From contig MARA01000001.1 in the NCBI GenBank assembly GCA_001792895.1, forward strand, positions 1,178,001 to 1,242,000: a DNA stretch of 64,000 nucleotides, read 5' to 3'. Under the pieces are notes generated by a model. That model saw only the letters and a program-made list of their open reading frames with translations, made no database searches and was not told where the DNA came from. The translations under genes and the position numbers were made by a program. The DNA is from Lentinus brumalis (Eukaryota; Basidiomycota; Agaricomycetes; Polyporales; Polyporaceae). Below are positions 52,316-63,062 of the stretch, piece after piece (positions within the stretch are counted from its first letter, which is position 1; every line of letters starts with the position of its first letter).

Positions 52316-54076
52316 ATCCGGCCATTTTTCATTGATTTCCGGTGTGCGCAGCACTGATGTTCAGCGATCTGCACGATGATTATATTCTGCCCACAGATAG
52401 CGTTGGTCGCCCATTCAGGTCACGCTGCAGCTTCATCGACTGTAGAACAGCATTTGTATTGCAGGAAGGGTATATACATACATGACAAACAACCCAAGCC
52501 GTCGACATATACGTAGCGGCGGCACCTAAGTAATGCATACCGGACGGATTGGACGTACCGGAGACTTACAGTTTCTCCATATGCACGCATTTCAGCCGCA
52601 CCTGACCAGAGACACGCACTGGGTATTGTTGTGAGTGTGCGTCGTTGGCCAACACGCGTCCGAAGACGCACCCCCTCCGCGTGCTTACCGTCCGCACTTG
52701 TGGCAGACTTCCGCGAGCCCTGCGTAAGCGTGAGCAGTGGGAGCAGAGCTGCACGTACCGTTCGACCGGGACGGAACCATGCCAATCTGGAGATTGAGAA
52801 TGAGACTTACGGACGGGGCGGCTCGCTCGACTCACCTGCATGCGCTACATGCTGCTCTTCGGGTCGACGGGATGATATGGTGACAGGAAATCAGCGCAAA
52901 CGGATGAAGGATGAGGGCAACATATGACTTACCACAACGGAAGTGGTAGACGGGCAGGACCACGGATACATTCGAACAGACGATGTGAATGTCCACATAC
53001 CTGAACCTCTCGTGCACTCTTATGCTCCGTGGAGCCGAGAGCAAGCGCATATAGTCAGTGATATCGGCCACCACCAAGCGATTGAGCTCACCAGCAGCCT
53101 TGCGACCATACGACGCCCTGCCAGTATTTCCCGTACCTATCCACACATCCGAGCATCCCTCCTACTCCTCCTCCTCCTCGGGTGGAATCGAACCGAGCGT
53201 CTTCATGTTATCCAGGAGCAGCGAGGACTCCGGTTGCTCATTGAACTTCAACAGGGTGTAGCTGGTTGCTGAGAGATGGAGGAAATCGATAAGGAGGGAT
53301 GCTGCCAGGGAGATGGTGGTGGTAAGAAGTCAAGGACAAGACGGCTCAAGTCCAGCGTCCGACTCGGAGCATGACGTCACGAGTGTTTGACCAAAACGGG
53401 ATATATAAGCGCCTCAAGCCTGCTCGTACTTCACGTCCTCAGTAACTAATGTCTTGGACACCGGCCGCTGTGCTTTCCTCTCGTCCTCCTCTCGTCCTCC
53501 CTAGAGTTACAGAGAAATTGTGAAACAACTTACTGCCCTCTCTTGACGTCCTCGACATCTCAATCTGTCTTCTGGAGCGCTCCCTTCTTGCCAGGATCCG
53601 AATGCTCCCGGTCCTGCTCTGCTTGCCAGTCTACGTGTATCCTCTTGCGGGCAAGCTTCCACTCTTGGATTTGACTTTCTGCTACTGTGTACGGATTATA
53701 TGGAATAGGGTTTGCTCGTCCCGGATGACACGGACAAGGTATGTCTGCCTGGTGCCATCCTCGCATCTCCCGAGTCCCAGCACGATCATCTCCTCCCTTC
53801 TTACCCACTACCTCCTCCTCCGACTTGGCTCTACAGCCATCTCCACTTGTTCGCTACTTTTTTGACGCGGTAACTGAAGGCTACGTACGAATGTGGGTGT
53901 GCATCAGCACCGCGGCCGGTTGCGCTGTATCGCACCTTCCTGAGGACCCTGTTATTCCTTCTTGTAGTACCACCGGACTCTACGTACTCTACGTACATAT
54001 CTCAGTCTGTCAGCCACATCCACATGAGTTAATAACGACTCTGCAACTGCTCATGATCAGGGCAACCCGCGGATAT
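52316..54076. other. Region without a confident gene, some exon-like pieces
   Basis: About 1.75 kb. Two exon-like minus-strand pieces were seen but not joined into a gene. One is around 53200-53330, ending DNMKTLGSIPPEEEEE-stop (stop near 53162) after a hydrophobic run (TISLAASLLIDFLHLSATSY). The other is at 53560-53740 (IQEWKLARKRIHVDWQAEQD). A CTC microsatellite (53160-53180) falls in the acidic run. Minus-strand splice-like pairs occur at 52620-52850. One or two small genes may exist here. Confidence 0.3.
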
Positions 54077-54294
54077 TCACTGTTACGAGCACGGATAATC
54101 AACGTAGCGACCTACGAAAAATCAATGTTTCGAGCACCGATAATGAGTGTGGTCATAAGTGTTCCATACAATGACCTCGCCGCAAAATCTATTCAGTGTT
54201 CCAAACGCTGATAATGACTGTACATTGATTTTAAGTGTGGCGGTGTTCAATGTCCTATACACTGATTTCGGAGCTTCAACGCGAATAACACTGA
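54077..54294. repeat. Cluster B of 19-bp imperfect palindromes
   Basis: Seven copies by eye start at 54077, 54099, 54122, 54156, 54193, 54247 and 54276, each 19 bp. Examples are TCAATGTTTCGAGCACCGA, TCAGTGTTCCAAACGCTGA, TCAATGTCCTATACACTGA and TCAACGCGAATAACACTGA. The arms are 7 bp and partly complementary around a 5-bp spacer, and several copies are followed by TAAT. The first three repeat every 22-23 bp, so this is a degenerate tandem array. It lies just past the 3' end of the F-box gene at 54357. Confidence 0.65.
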
Positions 54295-54356
54295 TTTTCA
54301 ATGTGTTTACTTCCCGTAGTGTTCTGGAGTATGGACGAGAAATCAGGGATGAATGG

Positions 54357-55649
54357 CTACGTGGAGAGCAACGCCCCCGACGGGACTGAAAGCATACCTG
54401 GAGAACATTCGACTTGCAGGAGACCTCTACGGTGTAATTCGGGATATCCATGCTCAATTATCGGTCTCCAAGTCTGCACCCTGTTCGCAGGGATATTCGA
54501 CAGTACGAACGTCACACGCTCTAAAGGAGCGTCACCAAGAATCTCTTCAAGGTCATGACATGGCTGCGGTACCGAGTCCGAGTCGCTGTAATCGTAGCCA
54601 GACTGAACGAATGGCAGGATCACCGTGAGGTTACGAAGGTCGAGAGGGAGGTTATCCTCAAGAAGACGTGCAACTTCGCCAAAGCCTTCGACCTCGTCTG
54701 CCTGGTTGGCTAGAGAGATCCGGAGAGACTGCACCTGTGGGAGGGCAGAGAAATCGATGCGAGGTAATTCTGCGAAGGTCAGCCAGAGAGCACACATATT
54801 GACAGTACCCGATAGCTCACCTTTGGTCCCGTCGATCTCCAGGGATATCGACTGTAGGACGCAACTAAGACCCAGCACGAAGTTCATCGCTTCAAAGTCC
54901 ATATCTTGGAACTACGGATACGTGAGTGACGTGGTCACAGTTCACCTAGATATATACAGTGAATGCGTGGAGCTTACTGATACGTCTGAGAGACAAGTCT
55001 TGTTGGCGAAGCGCGCGGAAGACTCGGAGCCGCCATTCTGGCGGCCGAACGTCAGGCCGCGACACTGGAGGGTCCGCAACCGAGGGAGTGCTATCACAAT
55101 CCGTGCTAGCTCTTCATGACTCAGCAATCTGAGCGGTCCTAGACGCAGTGTCTCGGCGTGGAGATACATTTTGAAGTGTGTGAGGGATCGAGGATGGAAG
55201 GTCGTGGAGTATGTTGGACGCGCGCCGTCGTTGACGTGCAGATCGTAAACTAACTTGTATTGACGCAAATTGGGAAGCTGGCGGAGCAGCTCGACCAATG
55301 CGACCTCCACGAGCGAGCGAGGGCTCGGTTTTTCGTCCGACGGGGATATAGTCAAGGCTTTCACCAGGGAAGCTAAATTGCGGTGTCTCTCGAAGAACTC
55401 GCATAGAGACGCGAAGTCCTTTCTGGTCCGGATTTGGATGGATGAGACAAGGTGATACCGACTGCGGGGGCGCCATGCTCGACAGGTAAGAGCACAGTTG
55501 CGAAGGGAGGGAATGACATCTTCAAGCTGATCGATAATATTCTCCTCGACGTCCATAGGTAACTTGACAGTGCCAGTGGCCAAATTGAACGGGCCCAGGC
55601 CATCTGTACGAATTGCCCCTCGATGGTAAATTGAGGTTAGTCCCAACAT
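54357..55649 (-). CDS. F-box protein with LRR-like C-terminus
   Basis: Two exons. Exon 1 from the ATG at 55649 holds an F-box: LPMDVEENIIDQLEDVIPSL, then LRNCALTCRAWRPRSRYHLV. Leucine-patterned stretches follow (ASLVKALTISPSDEKPSPRS, LLRQLPNLRQYKLVYDLHVN, ALPRLRTLQCRGLTFGRQNG). The intron is at about 54917-54977, joining SDVS to FQDMDFEAMNFVLGLSC. Exon 2 has FSALPQVQSLRISLANQADE and LRNLTVILPFVQSG, ending at 54357. The build is that of the large agaricomycete F-box family, in which the C-terminal leucine-rich part recruits unknown targets to SCF ubiquitin ligases. Frame intact. The family expands rapidly in mushrooms, so one-to-one function cannot be inferred. Confidence 0.8.
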
Positions 55650-56286
55650 CTGGAACCCGGCGGAGAGCTATGAGATTGAGCAGGATGGAGCTCGTCAGGA
55701 TCCCGGGTGGGGAGGACGGTGATGTAGGTCAATAGCGAGTACGAACACTGCCCTCGCATCGCCGCAGTCTATGTCTGGGTATTATGTATGGGCGCGAGGG
55801 CCAGGAAGCTGAAGCATGCGACAGATGTCCCTTACAGAAATCTTATCGCGGGCGCGGGTGTAAGCCTCGTGCTGTCCCATCTGAAGAAACGTCGCAGACC
55901 TACCGGCGGCGGATCCCTGAAGATGCCGGACACGCACGCGTTCGTGGCCAAACCGGTCGAACTTCAACTTGAAGTGAGACAATGCACATCCTAGTCGTCA
56001 CCAGAATGTTTTTGCCTCTGTGGCTCATCCATAGTACCAAGGGCAACGGTAGAACATACGACAGGGTATAAAGGACTGGAAGCAACCCGACGCTGCAGGT
56101 TGGCTGCAGGAGAGGATACACGCGTCGGACACACGGTCACGTGATCGATCAATGAAGCGAGGCCAAAGCCACAATCGCGCGCCGACTACAAAGGCCACCT
56201 GCAGTCTTGTATCGCTACCGCAGCCACCTCCTCACGCACCCCCGCTTTTACCTCTACACTCATACCACTACCATCATACCTCAGCA
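55650..56286 (+). promoter_or_regulatory. Promoter of repeat-protein paralog B with three conserved boxes
   Basis: Box 1 TCACGTG at 56137-56143, box 2 GGCCAAAGCCACAATCGCG at 56161-56179, box 3 CGACTACAAAGGCCACC at about 56183-56199; the ATG follows at 56287, 150 bp after box 1. Upstream (55650-56130) no gene was recognised; short frames on both strands at 55780-55995 overlap each other. Confidence 0.6.
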
Positions 56287-57468
56287 ATGGCCGCCGCGCT
56301 CCACGCAAAGATCCTAGCTGAAGGCTACACACCAGGCATGCTTCGCGCTGCCGGTGGCGCCGCCACCACCGAGGCGGCACACAGACTACACCAGCACTTC
56401 ATAAAGCTCACAACCTCGCAGCGTCTCGCAGCACCACAACCACAGAAACAGGAGAGAGAATACGTGCACATTCTGGGTTGGGAGGAGAGAGAGAAAGAGG
56501 AGGCTGTTGTCGCGCCACCCGCGAGTGGCCGTCGGAGGCTACAGGTGAGCGTAGATATGCATGGTCCGCAGAGGACTCGAACTGATACCATGCAGTGCCT
56601 CCATCAAGTTTACATCGAGAGTGTCCTGGCGCAGCATCATGCAAGGTTGCGGCGTCGCGAATTTAACCTCGCATGGACAAAGGCGAGTCGTCGTACCGCT
56701 GCGAGCGAGGTCCACCCCTGGCCTCCGGTCCCCACGCGAGTCGCAAGCCCGCACGAGACGGAGTCGCATCTCCGCTGCGACGCCATCTCAGTACGCGAAG
56801 ACGAGACACATCCTCAAGAGCACCCCGCACCGCAGTGGGCAGCCTCCTCCGGATACGCCGACATGCCATCGATCGGCGATATCGAAGAGTTCATAGAGCG
56901 TCCTCATGGTAGCCCCTCCTCCTTCATCGACAGCGAAGGGCTGGAGTGGCCGCTCCCGCCGAGGGAATGCTTGGTCTCCCCCATTGCAGACGTGGTTCCT
57001 GCGCATCGCACCACGCCCGCAGCGTCTGCGAACTCCCCGTCAGCATCCACAACCACATCGATGGATAACAGCAAGCGTCCAGCAGTCTCTCCCGCGTCCT
57101 TCGTCGAGACTGAGGGATTCGAATGGCCTCTTCCTCCTCGAGAGCGCCTCACCTTTCCGGACCCCGATATGCCCTCGTCCACACGTGCGAACTCTGATAG
57201 GACTTCGGACCGCACTCCTCCCTTGGTATGCGACACCAGCCGCACTTCTATGAGCTCAAGCTCAACACCCCCGACGCTCCCGCTGACACCCATCGGTGCG
57301 GACGATGATTGTTACGAGCCAAGCGCTGCACCTGCAGGCGTCGGTGTCATCGGCGAGGGACGCCCTTCCCCGAAGACGACTACGGAGGTCGGTGGGTGCG
57401 GGAAGAGTGGGACTCCGGGGCCTCCAGGAACGGGGAAGGTGCGAGGGAGCGCCGCGGTTGCGGAGTAA
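56287..57468 (+). CDS. WPLPP-repeat protein, paralog B (unknown family)
   Basis: Exon 1 (56287-56544, 258 nt) encodes MAAALHAKILAEGYTPGMLR and a conserved block ending ASGRRRLQ. A phase-0 intron (56545-56595, 51 nt) is in the same place as in paralogs A and C. Exon 2 starts CLHQVYIESVLAQHHARLRR and continues EVHPWPPVPTRV, parallel to DVPPWPPLPQPV in A. Two repeat modules follow: FIDSEGLEWPLPPRECLVSP and FVETEGFEWPLPPRERLTFP. The main frame ends at 57466 with a Gly/Pro-rich tail. The next frame over carries FPEDDYGG...REEWD...ERRG, a weak match to the C-terminal acidic module of A and C, so a further intron near 57300-57350 is possible. Start chosen because it aligns with the other two paralogs; the longer frame from 56152 is probably leader. 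Function unknown. Confidence 0.7.
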   Translation: MAAALHAKILAEGYTPGMLRAAGGAATTEAAHRLHQHFIKLTTSQRLAAPQPQKQEREYVHILGWEEREKEEAVVAPPASGRRRLQVSVDMHGPQRTRTDTMQCLHQVYIESVLAQHHARLRRREFNLAWTKASRRTAASEVHPWPPVPTRVASPHETESHLRCDAISVREDETHPQEHPAPQWAASSGYADMPSIGDIEEFIERPHGSPSSFIDSEGLEWPLPPRECLVSPIADVVPAHRTTPAASANSPSASTTTSMDNSKRPAVSPASFVETEGFEWPLPPRERLTFPDPDMPSSTRANSDRTSDRTPPLVCDTSRTSMSSSSTPPTLPLTPIGADDDCYEPSAAPAGVGVIGEGRPSPKTTTEVGGCGKSGTPGPPGTGKVRGSAAVAE

Positions 57469-58013
57469 GCGAGGTGGATTGGTGGCTGCTCTGGAGGTCT
57501 TGCAGGCTTGACGATGCAGGAGGAGGACATGCGGTGACCGCAAACAAATCCTTGTAGCGCTATCATCTTGCCACTTGGTCGGATAGCTGATCTCACCTGT
57601 ACAGTTAGAGACAAGTAGTTTCTTGTTGTGTTGCTCCTGCTGTCGCGGGCTGTATTATACTGTACAGTGTATACCGAACGTTTGGAATGATTGCATCGAG
57701 TCTCCTGCACATTGACGTGTCATAGTCAGCACAGGCCGTTCTTCATACCAACACTAGCAGAGTCAAAAGTTTCAATTGCGGCGCACTATACCTAACAGCG
57801 TATTCGCACTCGCCGGCCCGGTTTGTGAACGGTCACGTGTGCTCTCGGTGGTCGAGAAACAAAGCAACTCGGCCAAGGCCACAGTCGCGTACAGACCACA
57901 GGCCACCGCATCCGCCTATATCACTCTACACACAACCACGACCGACCCGTCTGACCACGTACCTTCCCTTGATTCGACCCGCCCCACACCCCCGCTATCC
58001 GACCTGATTTCGA
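57469..58013 (+). promoter_or_regulatory. Spacer and promoter of repeat-protein paralog C
   Basis: Box 1 TCACGTG at 57833-57839, box 2 GGCCAAGGCCACAGTCGCG at 57871-57889, box 3 AGACCACAGGCCACC at about 57893-57907, ATG at 58014 (181 bp after box 1). The first 360 bp are spacer and paralog B's 3' end. Confidence 0.6.
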
Positions 58014-59313
58014 ATGCCTTCAGCCGCCGCGCTGCTCGAGAGGATCCTCACCGAGGGCTACATTCCGGGCATGGCCCGGGATGCCGGGATCGCTAGCACG
58101 GCGACCGTAGATCGGGACTCGTACCCAATCATGAAGGTCGTCGCGCCACGGCGTTTCGCTATGCCGCGTCCTGAGAAGGCAAATGGCCAGTACAGGACGC
58201 TCCTGGGATGGGAGGAGGGAGAGGAGCGATTTGTGGTACCGCATGCGGGTGATTACAAGAACAAGTACGAGGTGAGCGAAGTTCGCTGCTGGGGTCACGC
58301 GTGGTCCTCATATTGCACAGTATCTTCGCCATGGAGGTGGATACGTCGAGCGCGTCCTGTCGCAGAGTCGCGCTATGGCATCTCTGGTCCGAACGATGAC
58401 GGGAGGCGCTACGGGAGACGTTCCTTCATGGCCACCAGCACCCAGACAAGTGGTTGAATGGTCAGAAGAAGCAGCCCACAGGACGATCCCGATCACCCAA
58501 GAGGCGAATGCTGTCTCGCGCTGGACACCATCCCTGGCCGCAGCAGCGCAAGCTGGTTTCTCCGTGGACGAGGACGGTTTGGTGTGGCCGCTTCCGCCGC
58601 GCGAGTGCATGGCTTCGCCGACCGACGCTGGCCCGGATGAACAGTGGAACAGGATGTCGAGGCCAACCAATGAGTTGTCGACGAGCGGAATCGACCACGG
58701 ACCTGCACCGAGATTCTTGATCAGGAGGGATGGAATGGAATGGCCCCTTCCTCCGCAAGGATGCGTGGGCTCCACCGGTCTCGACATCAGTCGTCTCACG
58801 CCAACTAAGACCACTTTGCCTCAGCCTGCGGCCGCGTCTCCGACGAGGCATAACTATGCCTCGGAGGTCAGGCCTGGGTACTTCATCGGGCGTCTCGGGT
58901 CGCCTTCCCCAGGAGAAATCCGTGTCTCTCCAGCGTCGTCCTCGTCCTCGACATCTACTGACTCGACACTTCCCATCACTACTCCGAATGGGATCACTGG
59001 GCTCCATGATGCATGTCAGCTTCGCGGGGACATATTCAGTGACGGTGGCCCAGTTACGACGGGTGCGAAGGCTGCCATCCTCGTGCAGACCTCCCGCTAC
59101 TCCGCGTCTCCAGAGCGGGACGCCAATGCATACGTGCGAAGGACCGGAGCCTGGTCTCCAATCGTGGAGGATGATTTCTTTTACGAAAGAGACGAGAGCC
59201 TGTCCCCCTTGGTTTCCGTGACGCTGACTGACGACGAGCTGGAGAAGGAGGACGACGAGGAGGAGCGCCGCGGGCGCAGTCCCACTCCGAAGTGGTCGAT
59301 GCTCTGGGCATAG
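58014..59313 (+). CDS. WPLPP-repeat protein, paralog C (unknown family)
   Basis: Exon 1 (58014-58271, 258 nt) encodes MPSAAALLERILTEGYIPGM and VVAPRRFAMPRPEKANGQYR, close to paralog A. The phase-0 intron 58272-58320 is 49 nt and breaks the frame if retained, which proves the family intron. Exon 2 begins YLRHGGGYVERVLSQSRAMA, then DVPSWPPAPRQ. Repeat modules: EDGLVWPLPPRECMASP and RDGMEWPLPPQGCVGST, then a worn third copy (RPGYFIGRLGSPSPGEI) where the core W-P-L-P-P is lost. The C-terminal module EDDFFYERDE...EERRGRSPTPKWSMLWA is in the same frame, stop at 59311. Sequence similarity to A is strongest at both ends, with the middle repeats varying in number (four in A, two here). Cytosolic or nuclear by absence of signals. 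Function unknown. Confidence 0.75.
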
Positions 59314-60223
59314 TTGCGGTTCAAAGGAGCGGATGATTGGGTTGCAGGTAACCCGTGGAACTATCGTCTCCCCCCATTCCACACGTCGTATGCGATGCGA
59401 CTGCACTCACCGCTGGGACGCGTTTGGTGACCCCTGTGATCCGGCTTCCTGATCTTGGGGAGTGCTGAACAAGATACGAATAGAAGTATGGGCCCTGTGG
59501 AGAATGGACTGATGAGCCAGGAGCTCCTGCTTGTTGAAGGATATTTTGTGTCGTAGTCTTCGCGGTCACCGGTGTACGATAGTTTCGCTGTTTCTCGTGT
59601 TTGAATTATCTCCATTATACGCAAGTTGTTCTTCCGCGAGCCCAGAGAGTACGTGCAAAGAAGCTGCCATCGTCTGGCTGCCAGCAAAAAGAGAGCAGAA
59701 ACACCAGAAGATTTGCGGAGGAGCCAAAGATCCGAAGCGAGTCTTGAGAGCCAGGGTCGCGTCGCGAAAAGGCAAATACGTGGCCGACACGCAAGCTCCG
59801 CGGCCCGTTATGGCAAGCTTAGCGCTTAGCGCCTACAAAGAGCGTCCTCAAATTCCGAGTCGCTGACGGTCCTACAATTGCAAAGAGAACCATGCTTCAT
59901 GAACGCAAAAGCAGAAGAACCCCTCATCCTGGGCGAGTCGCAACTGGGCCAAATATTATCATCCCATCCCTTCCTTTGACAACTACTGACACACCGCCGT
60001 TGTATTGCCTAGCGCTCTTACATCACCGCCATCTCAGACGGGGACATGGGATGTGTGAGAGATGCTCAAGCACAATAGGGAGTAACAATATGGTAAGCCG
60101 TCAAGCGAACAATGATAGGCATAACGAAAACATGGCGACAGAGATGACAGCATGGCAACACAAAACGAAAGCTACACATGAGAGGCAAATACATCAGTAC
60201 GACAAGCGACAAACCACAACAAC
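59314..60223. other. 3' flank of paralog C and spacer
   Basis: About 900 bp with no convincing gene. Parts (59400-59440 and 59690-59850) match the flank of paralog A. From 59870 on it is AT-richer and holds the FunK1 3' UTR. Confidence 0.45.
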
Positions 60224-63062
60224 TCATCTGCGAGAGCCAGAAGTCCTTCGTGCACCGCGCCTCGCCTTGCCTCCCCTGGAAGCGGGAGAGGCGGTAGGTC
60301 GAGCTGACGTCGGAGCCCGAGGCTTCCGCGCCGTTCTAGAAGGAGCACCCGTCCTCGTCGCCTCCACCCGAGCAGCTGTCGGCGGTCGGCTTGCCAGGTC
60401 CTGAAGACGCTTGCTACGCCGGGGTGTCGAGGAATCCGGCAACGATTTAACGGCGCGATTCAGACGCACGCGTTTGGTCGCAGGAGGAGATTTCGAGTCG
60501 AGTCGAGTCTGAGCGGGACGCTTGCCCAGACGAGTATTTGCGAGGGGATGGGCCACGGGAGCGGGCGAGTCGCCCAGAGATGTCGAGAGATGCACCGAGG
60601 GAGTATCGCCGGGATGGAGAGAGGTGGAAGATTCCGTCCCCGCAGACGACTGGTCCTCTTCAGAAGCGGTGTCCAGAGAAGACAACGACTTCTCCGAGGT
60701 TGAGGAGGGTTGCCTGGCCACGTTATCGACACGGTCATCTGTTTCCAGGCTCTCGGTCTGCAGGAAGTTAGACCAGAACGTGTCCAAGTAGTCGAGATCC
60801 GTCCATCTGCTCTTGGAATCGACTTCTCCTGGTAAGGGTGAGTGATAACTCATGAGAGAGTCCAACCAGCGCTTGACGACACCGCTCTGCCAAACGATGG
60901 GTCCGGTATAGAGGCGGACCATGGCATTCGATAACTTGTAATCTCCTCCGCACTTGACACCGTTGAGCGTGACAGAGAAGTCGAAGATGTTCCGGATGAC
61001 TACATACAGGTCCTTCTTGGGCAGGTTGTGCGGTAGCCAGAGAAGGGCGCAGTACAGAACGACATAGAGTAGGGATTCCAGGTCATCCTGAATGGTCGCC
61101 GTCTTGGGATCGGGAGAGAGCATGTTGATTGACATGAACGGCCATGTTCCCTAGCATCACCGCCAGTCAGGAGCTGTGAACGTATTGAACAAATGAGACG
61201 TACCATGCGTCCACCCTGACAAGCGACACCCGATACGTCCACTTTGCACGATGACTCCCAGTCGATGAGGTACCCCTTTCGGAAAGACTGGCCTGACTCC
61301 TTAACCAGAAGGATATTGCCGACACTGATGTCTCTATGAAGTCGAGAACCTTTGGTGAGCGCGTCTCGCATCGCTACTGAGTGGTTAGTACAGCGTACAA
61401 GGCATGGCTGGAGCAAACGCACCGGTGAACACGTCGTAAGCGGCATGCAGGAGCTCCGATGACGATCTTAGATGCTTGAGATCGTAGCCAACTGTCGCCA
61501 GGACGAGACGATAGTGCTTACGTCGGGAGACGTGAACCTTGTGGTCTTCAATCCGGCAGACCCAGGGCTCTGCTGCGAACTCGTCTGTCGCGGTCGTTTG
61601 GAAGTCATCCCCTGCAGGTGATTGGATTGTAAGTCATGTGCGGTCTGGATCATTCAAGGAGTGAACTTACGAGATAGTGCACGATCATACGGAGGGAGAT
61701 CGCGCGGGACATCCGAATGCGCCACAACGACAGGTATGTTGCGTACTCCGGCGACCCTCAAGCGTTGTAAAATTTCACCCTCCAAGCCATCGGTGGAACG
61801 ATAACGCCAGGTATCCTTGAGGAAGAGCACCCGGCGACTGGAGATGTCAACTGCCCAAAATCCTCGAGTACCACGGCCGGCAAGTGAGAGTGATGAGACC
61901 ACGGGTCGGGACACGATGTAACGGAGTGCGCGCGGAGTCTCCTCCGACACATCTTGCGTGAGGACATGCACGGCCAAGACCTTCCCAGGCACGTAGTGTT
62001 GCAGGACCGCTTGAGCCAGATCCGCGCCCTCCAGGTTCAGCTGTAAGCCCACTTGGAGCTGTATGAGCTCGTGAAATGTTGCTTCTTCTACAGGTGAGGC
62101 GACTTGGACCGTCATGTCATGACCACGACCTGCATTGGAGGTCTGCGAAAATCTCCAAAGGAAGTCGCAGAGGAGCTCAGGTTGCTTCCGAATATCGAAG
62201 CGCTCCGAGACGACGCAACCGGAACGGTCCCATCGCAGGAAACGGGCGCATGAACCCGACACCGACACGGAGAAGAAGAAGACTCGGAACTGGCGTGCGA
62301 AGATCTCTGAGACATGCGTAGCGTGTTGACCTAGGGCTTGGTTACCCTTCTGTACTGCCAAAGGCACCTCATCATCGGATGCATAAACTCTCGCGAGACA
62401 ATGAGATGCGCGAGCGTCACCGCTCGTGTCGGAGGATGGATCGGTGTAAAAGTCGTGGACAGGTTTGGGCTTAATCTCAAAGAAGAGCTCGGTGTAGCCA
62501 AGGTCAAGGCGGGAGGTCTTGTCTGCGGCGAGAAGGACATCTACGTTCTTGGTTGAGAAACAGCAGATGTGAGGCTTCTTAAGACTGGGACGTGGGGAAT
62601 GGGGACTGCGCCCGGCGGTCTCGTTGAATACGAACCCAGGACAAAGACTCCCACTTTGCCTGGTCAGAGCAGCCAGCTACATAGACGTTACAAAGTGTAA
62701 CAAGATGTATTGGTGGTGAAACTCACGAGAGGCACGTAAATACCCGATGCGGACTCAGCAGTGGCCGGTATTGAAGTGAACGCCTTCTTGCTCGAGCGGA
62801 TGCGACCCTTGTCAATGGTGGACGTAGGGAGAAAGGTGTCCAGGAACGGTCGGACAGGCATGGGGCCAAGGGTAAAGGTTCGCGATTCTGCGAGGTTGCG
62901 AGCCATTGCCTGGTCGGGCTCGAACCCCGAGGAGCCGTCAAGAGCTAAGGGAACATCGTAGACGCATTGTCGAGGTGTCTCAGAGAGCTCGGAGTGCATG
63001 GAAAAGCCTCGGTTGGCCGCCGCAAGACAGAGATTAGGGAGGGCGATGAGTGGTCCTGCCAC
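60224..63062 (-). CDS. FunK1-type fungal protein kinase with basic C-terminal tail
   Basis: Multi-exon gene. N-terminal exon from 63062 (MAGPLIALPNLCLAAANRGF), then VDVLLAADKTSRLDLGYTEL and GYTELFFEIKPKP, then FRVFFFSVSVSGSCARFLRW and DRSGCVVSERFDIRKQPELL, the signature block of the FunK1 family. Kinase motifs: GSRLHRDISVGNILLVKESG (catalytic loop HRDxxxxN) and GYLIDWESS, where DWE replaces DFG, then MSINMLSPDPKTATIQDDLE and SLLYVVLYCALLWLPHNLP. After the domain comes about 150 residues of Ser/Thr/Pro sequence ending in a basic stretch with likely nuclear signals (TKRVRLNRAVK, PRRSKRLQD, GGKARRGARR), stop at 60224. FunK1 kinases are restricted to fungi, expanded in mushrooms and linked to multicellular development. 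Introns about 61140-61200, 61377-61420, 61617-61670 and 62580-62705. Confidence 0.85.

Noticed and set aside
56152..56286. Longer start of paralog B at 56152
   Set aside because: The additional residues do not match paralogs A or C, overlap the conserved promoter boxes, and the ATG at 56287 aligns with the family start.
59566..59790. Minus-strand frame of 74 codons behind paralog C
   Set aside because: DNA-level similarity to the flank of paralog A exists, but the frames are not preserved between the copies, so coding is not supported.
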